Assembly (NCBI GenBank): GCA_938002255.1
Contig: CALLAL010000033.1
Coordinates: forward strand, 1-38,809
Source: an uncultured bacterium
GTDB taxonomy: Bacteria > Desulfobacterota > BSN033 > UBA1163
DNA length: 38,809 nt
Direction of reading: 5' to 3'
The notes beneath the pieces were generated by a model. It was given only the letters and a program-made list of their open reading frames with translations, did not search any database and was not told where the DNA came from. Shown in pieces: positions 1 to 7,773 of the stretch. Within the stretch, counting starts at the first letter, position 1. Every line of letters starts with the position of its first letter. The position numbers and the translations under genes are program-made.

Positions 1-259
1 AAAAAGGGTTGGGAGGTTGCTTCGGAAAAACCTTGAAGCGAAACCTCTGTTCGTCAAAACGACCCAATCTGATTTAAAAAAAACCGATTCAAAGGGCATG
101 AGGGCTTCGATGAGGATAACCTTTTATAACCGCTCTTCAAGGTTTTGGAGGAGGAACGTTCCAACCCTTTTAAACCGAAAACACCCCATCACTGAGGGGT
201 TACTCAGCATCTCTTGTCTCATGTTCCGTCCCATGTTATTTAATAAATAAAACCGACCG
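1..259. other. Left-edge region without a convincing gene
   Basis: I see no recognisable protein here. The only open frame (17 to 250, + strand) starts with TTG, is rich in Arg, Lys and Phe and shows no domain or good ribosome binding site. A 5-bp hairpin (ACCCC at 183-187, GGGGT at 196-200) lies inside, without a following T run. Just before the kinase gene there is a 10-bp imperfect direct repeat (216-225 and 228-237, period 12) and an A+T-rich stretch at 236-250 that may be its promoter. Confidence 0.4.
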
Positions 260-1420
260 ATGGATCCCTCGATTTTAAATGAAATCTTTTCTGCAATGGA
301 ACAGGGTGTGGTCTTTATAGATGACCAAAACCGAATTGCTTATTACAACCCCGCTGCTGAAAGGATCCGCAACGCCACTCTGAAAGAAAGAGTGGGGCAA
401 TCCATCCTGCAGTGCCATCCGGAAAAATCCCATCCAAAAGTGATCAAAATCATTGAGGACTTAAGATCTGGAAAAGTCAAAGGCCACCACCGAATGAACC
501 TTCAGCTGGTGGAAGGAAAATTTTATGACAATACCTATTCAGCCGTATGGGGTCCTGGAAACAGGTATTTAGGAGTCATTGTCGTGACTCAAGAAGTCAC
601 TGAGCGTAAAAAGGCCGAGGACGAACTGAAGGAAGCATTGACCAAACTCCAATTGGCGAATGAGGAATTGGTTCGTTTGGATCGTCTGAAGGACGATTTC
701 CTTTCAAATGTGAGTCATGAATTAAAGACTCCCATGATTTCTGTGATGGGATATCTTGGAATGATCCTGAAGGAGAAAGTGGGCCCTCTCACCGATTCCC
801 AGCGAAAGTTCCTTGAAATTTCTTATAAAAACCTTCTCAAACTCGAAAAAAACATTGACCAATTGCTCGATCTTGCAGAACTGGGGATTCAGAAAGAAGT
901 TTATTCCTTTGAATCGGTGGATCTGGTTAAAATCGTTGAATTTTCTTGCTCCACCGTTGAGCCCCTGGCTAAGGAACACCAAATTGAATTGGAAACCGAG
1001 CTCCCTTTGGATCCCTTGGTCATCGAAGGCGTTCCGGAAAAACTGGACCAGCTCTTTGATAATCTTCTCACCAACGCAGTCAAATATAATCGACGGGGAG
1101 GAAAGATCCGGGTCACTCTTTCGGAAAATGAAACATCTGTTTTTGCCCACGTCATGGACACCGGCATCGGAATCTCCCATCAATCGCTTCCCGAGGTTTT
1201 TACCCGCTACTTTCAGGAAAAAAAGAGGCCTTTAGGGGAGTTCAAGGGACTGGGGATCGGGCTCTCACTGGTTCAGGAAATAGTGAAACTGCACCAGGGT
1301 CAAATCCACATCGAAAGCGAGCCCGGTAAAGGAACGATCTTCTCTGTCATGCTTCCTAAGAAAAGGAACCGTCCCGAGTATAACGAGAGGGATGCGGACA
1401 GACAGACGATGACAGTTTAG
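260..1420 (+). CDS. PAS-domain sensor histidine kinase, soluble
   Basis: Two-component sensor kinase of 386 residues. An N-terminal PAS domain (about 5-115) contains a CHPE motif near residue 52. A short coiled coil follows (115-145), then HisKA with the phospho-accepting His153 in SHELKTP, and a HATPase_c domain with the N box (FDNLLTNAVKYN), DTGIGIS and GLGIGLSL. There is no membrane segment, so it should sense a cytoplasmic signal. No response regulator is adjacent; the nearest are about 6 kb downstream. The ATG has no clear Shine-Dalgarno sequence. It converges on the SPFH gene, with 7 bp between the stops. The ligand is unknown. The kinase call is firm, the partner is not. Confidence 0.93.
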   Translation: MDPSILNEIFSAMEQGVVFIDDQNRIAYYNPAAERIRNATLKERVGQSILQCHPEKSHPKVIKIIEDLRSGKVKGHHRMNLQLVEGKFYDNTYSAVWGPGNRYLGVIVVTQEVTERKKAEDELKEALTKLQLANEELVRLDRLKDDFLSNVSHELKTPMISVMGYLGMILKEKVGPLTDSQRKFLEISYKNLLKLEKNIDQLLDLAELGIQKEVYSFESVDLVKIVEFSCSTVEPLAKEHQIELETELPLDPLVIEGVPEKLDQLFDNLLTNAVKYNRRGGKIRVTLSENETSVFAHVMDTGIGISHQSLPEVFTRYFQEKKRPLGEFKGLGIGLSLVQEIVKLHQGQIHIESEPGKGTIFSVMLPKKRNRPEYNERDADRQTMTV

Positions 1421-1427
1421 TTCCAGA

Positions 1428-2300
1428 CTATTTTTTGCCTGGGGGAGCCCCACCTAATTTACCGATATCCAGGAAGGGAACCACGCCACCAGAGGACACT
1501 TGGGGAAGAATCCCATTCCATTTTTCAATCGCCTTATACTCCACCAGGATGGAATTCAGGGAACGTGCTAGCGCTTCATTGGCTTTGGCTTGGCCTTGGG
1601 CCACAACCAGAATGGATTCAGCCTCTCCCTTCGCGGTGACCACTTTCTGCTGGGCTTCAATCTCCCGCTGGGCAAGAACTTGACGTTGCGTTTCGACCTG
1701 TTGCTGAGCGACCTGCTTCGCCTCGATAGCCTTTTCATACTCTGGAGAAAAACGGATGTTGGAAATATAGATGTCATCAACGATGATGTGATACCTCGAG
1801 AGATTTTCACCCAGTTTGGTCATGGCTCGCTTTCGGATCTCTTCCCTTTTGGGAAGAATCTCTGTAATGGAATAGTTGGGCACGACCTCTTTGACAAAGT
1901 CGTTGAAAGCAGGATCGATGACCTTATTGGCAAAATCAAGCCCCACCTTCTGGTAGAGTTCATTGACGTAGGCTGGGTTGATATGGAAATTCATCATTCC
2001 GGTTAATTTGACCATCTGATATTCTTTGGAAGCTGCATCAATCTCTTTAAAGGGGTGGGGTTGAACTCTGACGTCAACCTTAATCACTCTCTCCGCAATG
2101 GGAACTTTAAAATTGAGGCCCTCCCCCATCACCCTTTTTTCCACACTGCCCCACCAGAGGACAATGCCCCGATGACCGGCTGGAACGATAACAAAGGAAC
2201 TCCAGATGAGAATAAGGATGAGGAAAAGAACGACGAGGAGGCCTAAGGTACGCGGTTTCGGTCCTTTGAGTTCAAACTCTTGTATGGTTCGTTCTGCCAT
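1428..2300 (-). CDS. SPFH/prohibitin-family membrane protein
   Basis: A 290-residue protein with a short cytoplasmic N terminus, one transmembrane segment (about 19-40), an SPFH (band 7) domain (about 36-190) and a charged Gln/Glu-rich coiled coil (about 190-225; QQQVETQ, QREIEAQQK). It resembles prohibitin/HflC-type proteins that oligomerise at the membrane and often scaffold proteases or stabilise membrane complexes. The tail ends Gly-Gly-Ala-Pro-Pro-Gly-Lys-Lys. The start follows a strong ribosome binding site (GGGAGGGG). It lies downstream of the TPR operon in the same direction, across a possible weak terminator. The specific function is not evident. Confidence 0.9.
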   Translation of the reverse strand: MAERTIQEFELKGPKPRTLGLLVVLFLILILIWSSFVIVPAGHRGIVLWWGSVEKRVMGEGLNFKVPIAERVIKVDVRVQPHPFKEIDAASKEYQMVKLTGMMNFHINPAYVNELYQKVGLDFANKVIDPAFNDFVKEVVPNYSITEILPKREEIRKRAMTKLGENLSRYHIIVDDIYISNIRFSPEYEKAIEAKQVAQQQVETQRQVLAQREIEAQQKVVTAKGEAESILVVAQGQAKANEALARSLNSILVEYKAIEKWNGILPQVSSGGVVPFLDIGKLGGAPPGKK

Positions 2301-2343
2301 CTTCGACCCCTCCCATTGATCTAATTTTTTATCCCGATGCCCT

Positions 2344-2380
2344 AAAAAAAGAGTAACGTTCGTCCCTCTGGGTCCCGAAC
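2344..2380 (-). terminator. Possible weak intrinsic terminator
   Basis: On the minus strand a hairpin with outer arms GTTCG and CGAAC (2358-2362 and 2376-2380) and a 3-bp inner GGG/CCC pairing is followed after about 7 nt by a run of T (plus-strand A run at 2344-2350). It lies between the leftward three-gene operon and the SPFH gene. The stem is imperfect and the T run is offset, so termination may be partial. Confidence 0.4.
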
Positions 2381-2391
2381 TTTAGCCTGTC

Positions 2392-3183
2392 TTATGGTTT
2401 CAACGTCCAGCCCATGGGTTTAGCACAAAACTCCCTGGCTGCATCAGTCCGATGAGGAGTCAGGTCTACATCGACGAACACACTGAAACAGTGGTCACTC
2501 CTCTGAAAAGGAAAACGGATATAAGGGAAGTGATATTCTGCAGATCCACTGGGAAGATAGATGTCGTTTAATTTAAAGATGGTCTGATCGCGATCTACAA
2601 TTCGAATATCCCCACGAAGGGGGACTCCATCGTTTCGCAATCTCACCCTGAACCGAACTTCCTGACCGGGCCGAGCAGGATCAGGAAACATATCGAGGTC
2701 TTCGACAAAGAAAGGTCCTGCTTGAATCTCTTTGAGCGTCCAGCCCGAGTAGCCCCTTCGAGCACAAAATTCTTTCACCACATCGATCGGCCTTCGGGTC
2801 CGCTCCATATCGACCTCCACGGTAAAACAATGTTCACGACGAGAAAAGCGGTATCCGGTCTGAGGGAAAATGATCCGATTGTGGCCAGATTTAATCAACA
2901 CATCCTGCGCTGAAGTCACCACCTCATCCCTGTCTTTGATATATAGGTTCAACCTGAAGGAATAATGCGAAAAGTTGGTTAAGGTGACTTCAAAGCGAAT
3001 CCTCTGCCCCTCCCAAACGGGATCTGGAAACATATCCAGTTGAAGAACCCGGAGGTCACTGGGATGGATCCGAGGCCCCAATTTCTCGAAGAACCGTTCC
3101 AGCGGAGGAATGGGCTGGCCAAAAGAGACAAAAGGAGAAAGAATCAACCATCCCACCATGCAGACCCACAATCCTTTTTTCAT
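2392..3183 (-). CDS. Secreted protein with two tandem beta-sandwich-like repeats, function unknown
   Basis: A 263-residue protein. The start is ATG 3183, seven codons inside the longest frame, because GGGGG lies just upstream and residues 1-22 then form a clean type I signal peptide (cleavage near SFG/QP). The mature part is two copies of one ~100-residue unit (about 48-150 and 160-262). Both begin LDMFPDP, pass through an x-x-RF-x-V-x-L-x-N stretch and an IKDRD/IVDRD stretch, and end HCF...V-V-D...EFCA...GWTLK. Each has two conserved Cys, probably a disulphide. The layout suggests CARDB-like extracytoplasmic domains, but I do not recognise the family. It is the last gene of the TPR operon. 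Confidence 0.75.
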   Translation of the reverse strand: MKKGLWVCMVGWLILSPFVSFGQPIPPLERFFEKLGPRIHPSDLRVLQLDMFPDPVWEGQRIRFEVTLTNFSHYSFRLNLYIKDRDEVVTSAQDVLIKSGHNRIIFPQTGYRFSRREHCFTVEVDMERTRRPIDVVKEFCARRGYSGWTLKEIQAGPFFVEDLDMFPDPARPGQEVRFRVRLRNDGVPLRGDIRIVDRDQTIFKLNDIYLPSGSAEYHFPYIRFPFQRSDHCFSVFVDVDLTPHRTDAAREFCAKPMGWTLKP

Positions 3184-3207
3184 CTCATCGCCCCCTTTCA
3201 TCAAGAT

Positions 3208-3618
3208 CTATACCAAGTTGTTCTCCATGAGGACGTTCAGAGAAGTTTGACACGACGTGGTGGACAGGGAAATGGCTTCAGAAAACGATTTAAGAACTTC
3301 CTCAGAGGATGACATTTGGATGCTTTCGATAATGTTCATCAGCTTGTGGTCCAAATCCAAGAAATCGTTAGTCCCGATCACATTTAGAGCGACTCGAAGT
3401 TCATGGCGGAGCCATTCAAGATATCCGATCAAAATCTTTTTGCCGCCGGCGCGTTCTCTTTCATCCTGAAGAGATTGGACCTGTTCATAGAGGCTAATGC
3501 CGGTGATGAGACCGGTCTTCATCTTCTCTGAATATTGAAAATGGTAAATGGCCTCCCGGGTATTCATCGCATCCTGATCGACTTCTTTGTTTTTGTCCTT
3601 GTTCCTGAGCTCTCTCAT
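3208..3618 (-). CDS. Hypothetical protein, mainly helical
   Basis: A 136-residue predicted cytoplasmic protein. Its ATG overlaps the stop of the upstream TPR lipoprotein gene (ATGA), so translation is probably coupled. The first 20 residues are very charged (Lys, Asp, Glu, Asn); the rest looks helical, with no signal peptide, no membrane segment and no motif I recognise. A sequence such as EWLRHELRVALNVIG hints at a helical bundle. The downstream gene follows after 24 bp. The gene is supported by operon position and the overlapping start, not by family recognition. Confidence 0.65.
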   Translation of the reverse strand: MRELRNKDKNKEVDQDAMNTREAIYHFQYSEKMKTGLITGISLYEQVQSLQDERERAGGKKILIGYLEWLRHELRVALNVIGTNDFLDLDHKLMNIIESIQMSSSEEVLKSFSEAISLSTTSCQTSLNVLMENNLV

Positions 3619-4361
3619 GATCGGTAGGGTTTGAGACGCTCCAGAAATTTGGGATCGACAACCACCCCCAGCTTTCCAGCCAGATCGGCATGTTCAATGG
3701 CGAGTTTAAATTCGCCCCTTTCAAAATAGATGAAGGCAAGGTGATAATGAGGGAGTGCATAGTTGGGGTCAATCTCAATGGCTTTCTTGAAGAACGCAAT
3801 GGCTTCATCGAGCCTCCCCTGCTGGCGATGGAGACTCCCAAGATTGAAATAACCCCTGGCGTAATCTGGTTTGAGGTCAATCGCCTTCTGATAGGCGGAA
3901 AGAGCGTCTTCCATTTTCCCTTGTCGGAAATAGATATTCCCCAGATTGGTATAAGCCTCGACATAATTTGGATTGATCTGGAGGGCTTTCTCGTATTGGG
4001 CCAATGCTTCCTTCTGCTTTCCCATCTCTCCGTAAGCCACCCCTAATTGGAAATAGGCTTCTGCAAATTGAGGATCGATGCGAAGCGCCTTCTTATACTG
4101 CGCCACCTCCTGATCCCACTTCCCCTGTCTCCCATAGACGATACCGAGATTGAGATGGGCCCTTGTGTGGTTTGGATCCAATTTCAAAACCTTCTGATAT
4201 TCCGAAAAGGCTTCATCGAGATTTCCTCTTTCTGCAGCTTTGTAAGCCAATTGAAAATGTTCTTCAACGCTTAAATCCTTTTTGGTCTTGGTCGAGGCCC
4301 CGCAGGAAGCGATCAGAAACAGAAGAACAAAAACGAAAAAACATCTCATCCCCGAATACAA
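3615..4361 (-). CDS. TPR-repeat lipoprotein
   Basis: First gene of a leftward three-gene operon. TTG 4361 is chosen because AAAGGAGAG lies about 8 nt upstream; ATG 4349 is the alternative. Both leave a short hydrophobic signal ending in the lipobox Ile-Ala-Ser-Cys, so a lipid-anchored periplasmic or outer-membrane protein is predicted. The mature protein holds about six 34-residue tetratricopeptide repeats (for example NPNYVEAYTNLGNIYFRQGK), a protein-protein scaffold. Such proteins serve in envelope assembly, secretion or cell division; which one cannot be told here. Its partners may be the two proteins encoded after it. Confidence 0.85.
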   Translation of the reverse strand: MYSGMRCFFVFVLLFLIASCGASTKTKKDLSVEEHFQLAYKAAERGNLDEAFSEYQKVLKLDPNHTRAHLNLGIVYGRQGKWDQEVAQYKKALRIDPQFAEAYFQLGVAYGEMGKQKEALAQYEKALQINPNYVEAYTNLGNIYFRQGKMEDALSAYQKAIDLKPDYARGYFNLGSLHRQQGRLDEAIAFFKKAIEIDPNYALPHYHLAFIYFERGEFKLAIEHADLAGKLGVVVDPKFLERLKPYRS

Positions 4362-4465
4362 CGCGTCTCTCCTTTCTTTTACCGTTTCAAGATCTTTAAC
4401 AAAAAATAGAATGTAAAGCAAGGTGTTTCTAACCTTTCAGGATTCACGAGAAACCTTGAAGGACC

Positions 4466-4500
4466 ATTCCCTTGACCTCTTGAAAGGGAATCTCTTAAAT
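4466..4500 (+). promoter_or_regulatory. Promoter with palindromic operator for the MFS gene
   Basis: TTGACC at 4472-4477 and TTAAAT at 4495-4500 are spaced 17 bp, a good sigma-70 layout. A perfect 8-bp inverted repeat (ATTCCCTT 4466-4473, AAGGGAAT 4484-4491) overlaps the -35 and fills the spacer, where a repressor would sit. Transcription would begin only some 7 nt before the ATG at 4514, and no Shine-Dalgarno is seen, so the mRNA may be almost leaderless. This is inferred from sequence alone. Confidence 0.55.
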
Positions 4501-4513
4501 TGATATTCATCCT

Positions 4514-5797
4514 ATGGAAAAATTATTTGCCATCGTGCAGAAACATTTTTTCTATGGCTGGGTAATTGCTGGATTAGCAATGATCTCTATGGCTTTCTGG
4601 TATGGCTTCCGAACCACCTTTTCCGTTTTTTTCGTTGCCATGATCGACCATTTTCAATGGAGTCGCGCAGAAACAGCAGGAGCCCAATCCATAGGAATGA
4701 TCGTCTATATGGTCATGGCCCCTTTGGTGGGTCACCTAGTGGATCGGACAGGACCTCGAAGAATCATTCTCCCGGGAATAATCCTGATGGGTTTGGGGCT
4801 CCTCCTCTGCACCCGGATTACAACCTTGATCCATTTCTATCTCTTTTTTGGCTTGATCGCCGGCATGGGAGTCACCTGTCTGAGCATCTCCCCTTTTACC
4901 GCAATCCTCTCTCACTGGTTTGAAAGAAAACGGGGAATGGCTAATGGTTTTGCAAGCCTTGGCATTGGAATAGGACCCCTCCTCTTTGTCCCCCTCACTC
5001 AACATCTCATAAATGTCAAAGGTTGGTCTTTTGCTTTTTTAATCTTCTCCCTTCTCGTCTTTACTATTCCCTTTCCTCTGATCGCTCTCTTTTTAAGGCA
5101 TCGCCCTCAAGACGTGGGGTTAACCGTTGATGGAGACTCATTAGATCCCTCTTCTAAGAAAGCGGAGTTTCATCCCCCTCCGCAAGAAAACCATGTGACA
5201 CACTTAATCAAGACCTCTCGGTTTTGGTCTTTCCTCCTCTTTCCATCATTAACAGTATTTAGCGTCTATATAATCATTGTCCACCATGTGAAATATCTTA
5301 TTGACCTTGGTGTGGATCGAATATGGGCAGCCTCTCTTTTCGCCGCTGTGGGCGCTCTATCTGCAGGGTTTCGTTTTTTTTGGGGATGGTTATCGGATCG
5401 AATCGGACGGGAGATGACATATACCTTAGGGGGGATGGGATTTATATTGGGCATCCTATGCCTTATCTTGTTCCGGTCTTTTCCTTCCCTTGTCGTTCTC
5501 TATCTCTTTGTCTTTTTCTTCGGCGCCGGGTGGGGATCCACAGCGCCGATGTTCATGTCCATTGCGGGAGATCTCTACAAAGGGAAACGATTTGGATTGA
5601 TTTATGGGATGCTCGAAGGCATGATCGGAATGGGAGCGGCTTTCGGCTCCTGGCTGGCGGGGTACATTTTTGATCAAACCCAATCCTATCAATGGGCCTT
5701 TTTTCTTGCCATCTTGTCCTGTATGATCTCTATTCTATTGGCTTGGCATGTGGCCCCAAGAAAATATCGTCGGCAGCCGGCCATGTCTGTGGACTAA
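4514..5797 (+). CDS. MFS transporter, oxalate/formate antiporter-like
   Basis: A 427-residue major facilitator with 12 predicted membrane helices and a central hydrophilic loop (about 205-235). The loop between helices 2 and 3 has the MFS signature (GHLVDRTGPRR, about 75-85), echoed in the second half by GWLSDRIGREM. The opening (FYGWVIAGLAMISMAF) is typical of the oxalate/formate:H+ antiporter-like family, which moves small carboxylates or related anions. Substrate is unknown. It is monocistronic, divergent from the TPR operon, with its own promoter. An acyl-CoA dehydrogenase gene follows after 70 bp with a separate promoter, so a link to organic acid metabolism is possible but unproven. Confidence 0.85.
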   Translation: MEKLFAIVQKHFFYGWVIAGLAMISMAFWYGFRTTFSVFFVAMIDHFQWSRAETAGAQSIGMIVYMVMAPLVGHLVDRTGPRRIILPGIILMGLGLLLCTRITTLIHFYLFFGLIAGMGVTCLSISPFTAILSHWFERKRGMANGFASLGIGIGPLLFVPLTQHLINVKGWSFAFLIFSLLVFTIPFPLIALFLRHRPQDVGLTVDGDSLDPSSKKAEFHPPPQENHVTHLIKTSRFWSFLLFPSLTVFSVYIIIVHHVKYLIDLGVDRIWAASLFAAVGALSAGFRFFWGWLSDRIGREMTYTLGGMGFILGILCLILFRSFPSLVVLYLFVFFFGAGWGSTAPMFMSIAGDLYKGKRFGLIYGMLEGMIGMGAAFGSWLAGYIFDQTQSYQWAFFLAILSCMISILLAWHVAPRKYRRQPAMSVD

Positions 5798-5807
5798 CGC
5801 CACTCCT

Positions 5808-5837
5808 TTGCCATTTCGATCCTTTGTATGGTAAGAT
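5808..5837 (+). promoter_or_regulatory. Putative sigma-70 promoter of the acyl-CoA dehydrogenase gene
   Basis: TTGCCA at 5808-5813 and TAAGAT at 5832-5837 with an 18-bp spacer, followed by AGGAGG just before the ATG at 5868. The match is reasonable by eye. Confidence 0.45.
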
Positions 5838-5867
5838 GACATCACAAACAATCGAAGGAGGAAATCC

Positions 5868-7052
5868 ATGATCGAATGTTTGGAAGAATACCAACCCCTC
5901 CAACAGGGAGTGAGAAAAATGGTTGAGGAGGTGGTTAAACCCCGAGCCAGGGAGATTGAAGAGAGCGATGAATTTCCCTACGATATGGCGAACCGGTTTT
6001 TCCAAGAAGGATATCTTCAAGTCTTGATCCCCAAAGAGTTGGGTGGCCACCTGGGAGATATTACCTCTTTCTGTATTTTGGCTGAAGAGGTAGCAAAAGT
6101 TTCGGCCTCTCTCTCCCTTCTGATTGTCGTCCAGAGTGTGGGAACCCTTCCCATCCTCATGGTTACAAACGAGACGCAGCGTAGAGAACTCTGCTCTCAG
6201 ATTGTCCACAATCGGCTGATCATGGCCTTTTGCCTCACCGAACCCTTAGCCGGATCCGATGTGGCCTCCTTGCAAATGACAGCAACGAAACAAAACAACC
6301 GATACCTGCTCAACGGAAAAAAAAGTTTTGTGACCAATGGCGGTGTAGCTGACCGTTATGTGGTCTTTGCTAAAACTGATCCTTCACGGGGAAGGCGTGG
6401 AATCTCAGCTTTCCTTGTAGAAAAAGATCTCCAAGGACTTACGTGCAGTCCCAAAGACGACAAGATCGGGATGAGAGGAATTCCATCCTGCATGGTCACG
6501 TTCCGCGACGTTTCCGTTCCCACCGACCATCTACTGGGACAAGAAGGGGAAGGATTTAAAATCGCTATGGAAACCCTGAATCGGTCCCGGCCAGCCATTG
6601 GAGCCCAGGCCCTTGGCATTGCAGAAAGTGCCATGGAAGTGGCGACCCTCTTTGCGATGAGACGTCGCCAGTTTGGGAAACCCATTGCCAAACTGGAAGG
6701 CATGCAATTTATGCTTGCAGAGATGGCCACCTTGATCGAATCTGCCAAGGCTTTAGTCTATAAAGCCGCTTATCATCTTGATCACGGCCTTCCCCATGCG
6801 ACCAAATACTCCGCCATGTGTAAATACTTCGCCTCGGATGTGGCGATGAAGATTACAACTGATGCTGTCCAGATCCTCGGAGGATATGGATGCCTAAGAA
6901 GTAGCAACCTGGAGCGAACCATGCGGGATGCCAAGATCACCCAGATTTACGAAGGAACGAATCAAGTCCAGCGCTTTGTGGTTGCAGAACAACTGATTAA
7001 AGAATTCCTTGAAAAATACGGCATGGGAAAGGACTGGTCTGACTTTTTATAA
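5868..7052 (+). CDS. Acyl-CoA dehydrogenase
   Basis: A 394-residue flavoprotein of the normal length for short/medium-chain acyl-CoA dehydrogenases, which oxidise acyl-CoA to trans-2-enoyl-CoA and pass electrons to ETF. FAD-binding signatures are present (FCLTEPLAGSD, then TNGGVADRYVVFAKTD), and the catalytic base is Glu362 in IYEGTNQVQR. The start has a strong AGGAGG. The chain length handled cannot be read off; the residues around the Glu resemble butyryl- or branched-chain enzymes. No other beta-oxidation or ETF gene is nearby. The gene ends 34 bp before the proposed start of the response regulator. Confidence 0.93.
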   Translation: MIECLEEYQPLQQGVRKMVEEVVKPRAREIEESDEFPYDMANRFFQEGYLQVLIPKELGGHLGDITSFCILAEEVAKVSASLSLLIVVQSVGTLPILMVTNETQRRELCSQIVHNRLIMAFCLTEPLAGSDVASLQMTATKQNNRYLLNGKKSFVTNGGVADRYVVFAKTDPSRGRRGISAFLVEKDLQGLTCSPKDDKIGMRGIPSCMVTFRDVSVPTDHLLGQEGEGFKIAMETLNRSRPAIGAQALGIAESAMEVATLFAMRRRQFGKPIAKLEGMQFMLAEMATLIESAKALVYKAAYHLDHGLPHATKYSAMCKYFASDVAMKITTDAVQILGGYGCLRSSNLERTMRDAKITQIYEGTNQVQRFVVAEQLIKEFLEKYGMGKDWSDFL

Positions 7053-7086
7053 TCTTAGGGGTTTCGTCTATAGGGGGTGGTGTTTT

Positions 7087-7773
7087 ACGGATTCCGTCTT
7101 GATCATTGAAGATGAAAAAGATATTGCCGATTTAGTCGAATATCATTTGAAGCAATCAGGGTTTCAGGTGATCCAAGCCTATGACGGTCCTTCGGGCCTT
7201 GAGAAAGCAAAAAAGGGGCGACCCAAATTGATCATTCTGGACTTGATGCTTCCAGAGATGGATGGAAGGGATGTCTGTCGGGCCCTCAAATCCAATCCTC
7301 TCACCCAATCCATTCCCATCGTCATGCTAACTGCCAAAGCCGAAGAAGTGGATCGTATTGTTGGGTTTGAATTGGGGGCAGACGATTACGTCACCAAACC
7401 CTTCAACCCAAGGGAATTAGTCCTGAGAGTCAAAGCCATTCTTCGGAGGAAAGAATCCCCTCAAGAGGGAAATAAATATTATCAGGCGGGCGAGCTCGTG
7501 ATCGATGTGGATCGCCACCTTGTTACGCTTCAAGGAAAACCCATCCCCTTGACGACGACTGAATTCAAGCTTCTTTATGAATTGGTTTGTAACCGGGGGC
7601 GAGTGAAAACCCGGAACTACCTCTTGGATAGGGTTTGGGGATATACGTATGAGGGGTATGCCCGAACCGTGGATACCCATATCCGGAGACTGAGAGAGAA
7701 GCTGGGTTCGATGGGGGATTGGATTGAGACGATCCGGGGCGTGGGATACCGGTTTCGTGAAGAGGAAGAATGA
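7087..7773 (+). CDS. PhoB-like OmpR-family response regulator (paralogue A)
   Basis: Receiver domain (phospho-acceptor Asp52 in LIILDLMLPEMDG, Lys in VTKPF) plus a winged-helix DNA-binding domain ending GVGYRF. Proposed start is ACG 7087. AGGGGGTG (7072-7079) lies 7 nt upstream, and from here the protein is 228 residues and aligns residue for residue with the second regulator of this window, whose ATG sits at the same place. In-frame alternatives are TTG 7099 (too far from the ribosome site) and TTG 7009 (inside the dehydrogenase gene). The stop overlaps the kinase start (ATGA), so the pair is a co-translated two-component system of PhoB/PhoR type. The regulator role is firm, the phosphate link is inferred. 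Confidence 0.9.
   Translation, partial: TDSVLIIEDEKDIADLVEYHLKQSGFQVIQAYDGPSGLEKAKKGRPKLIILDLMLPEMDGRDVCRALKSNPLTQSIPIVMLTAKAEEVDRIVGFELGADDYVTKPFNPRELVLRVKAILRRKESPQEGNKYYQAGELVIDVDRHLVTLQGKPIPLTTTEFKLLYELVCNRGRVKTRNYLLDRVWGYTYEGYARTVDTHIRRLREKLGSMGDWIETIRGVGYRFREEEE

Noticed and set aside
17-250. Open frame of 77 codons at the left edge, + strand
   Set aside because: TTG start, no good ribosome site, basic and low-information composition, no domain.
722-1183. 153-codon frame antisense to the PAS kinase
   Set aside because: The opposite strand encodes an unmistakable histidine kinase; this frame has no recognisable features.
3494-3964. 156-codon minus-strand frame over the TPR gene
   Set aside because: It is another frame of the TPR repeats, on the same strand as the true gene.
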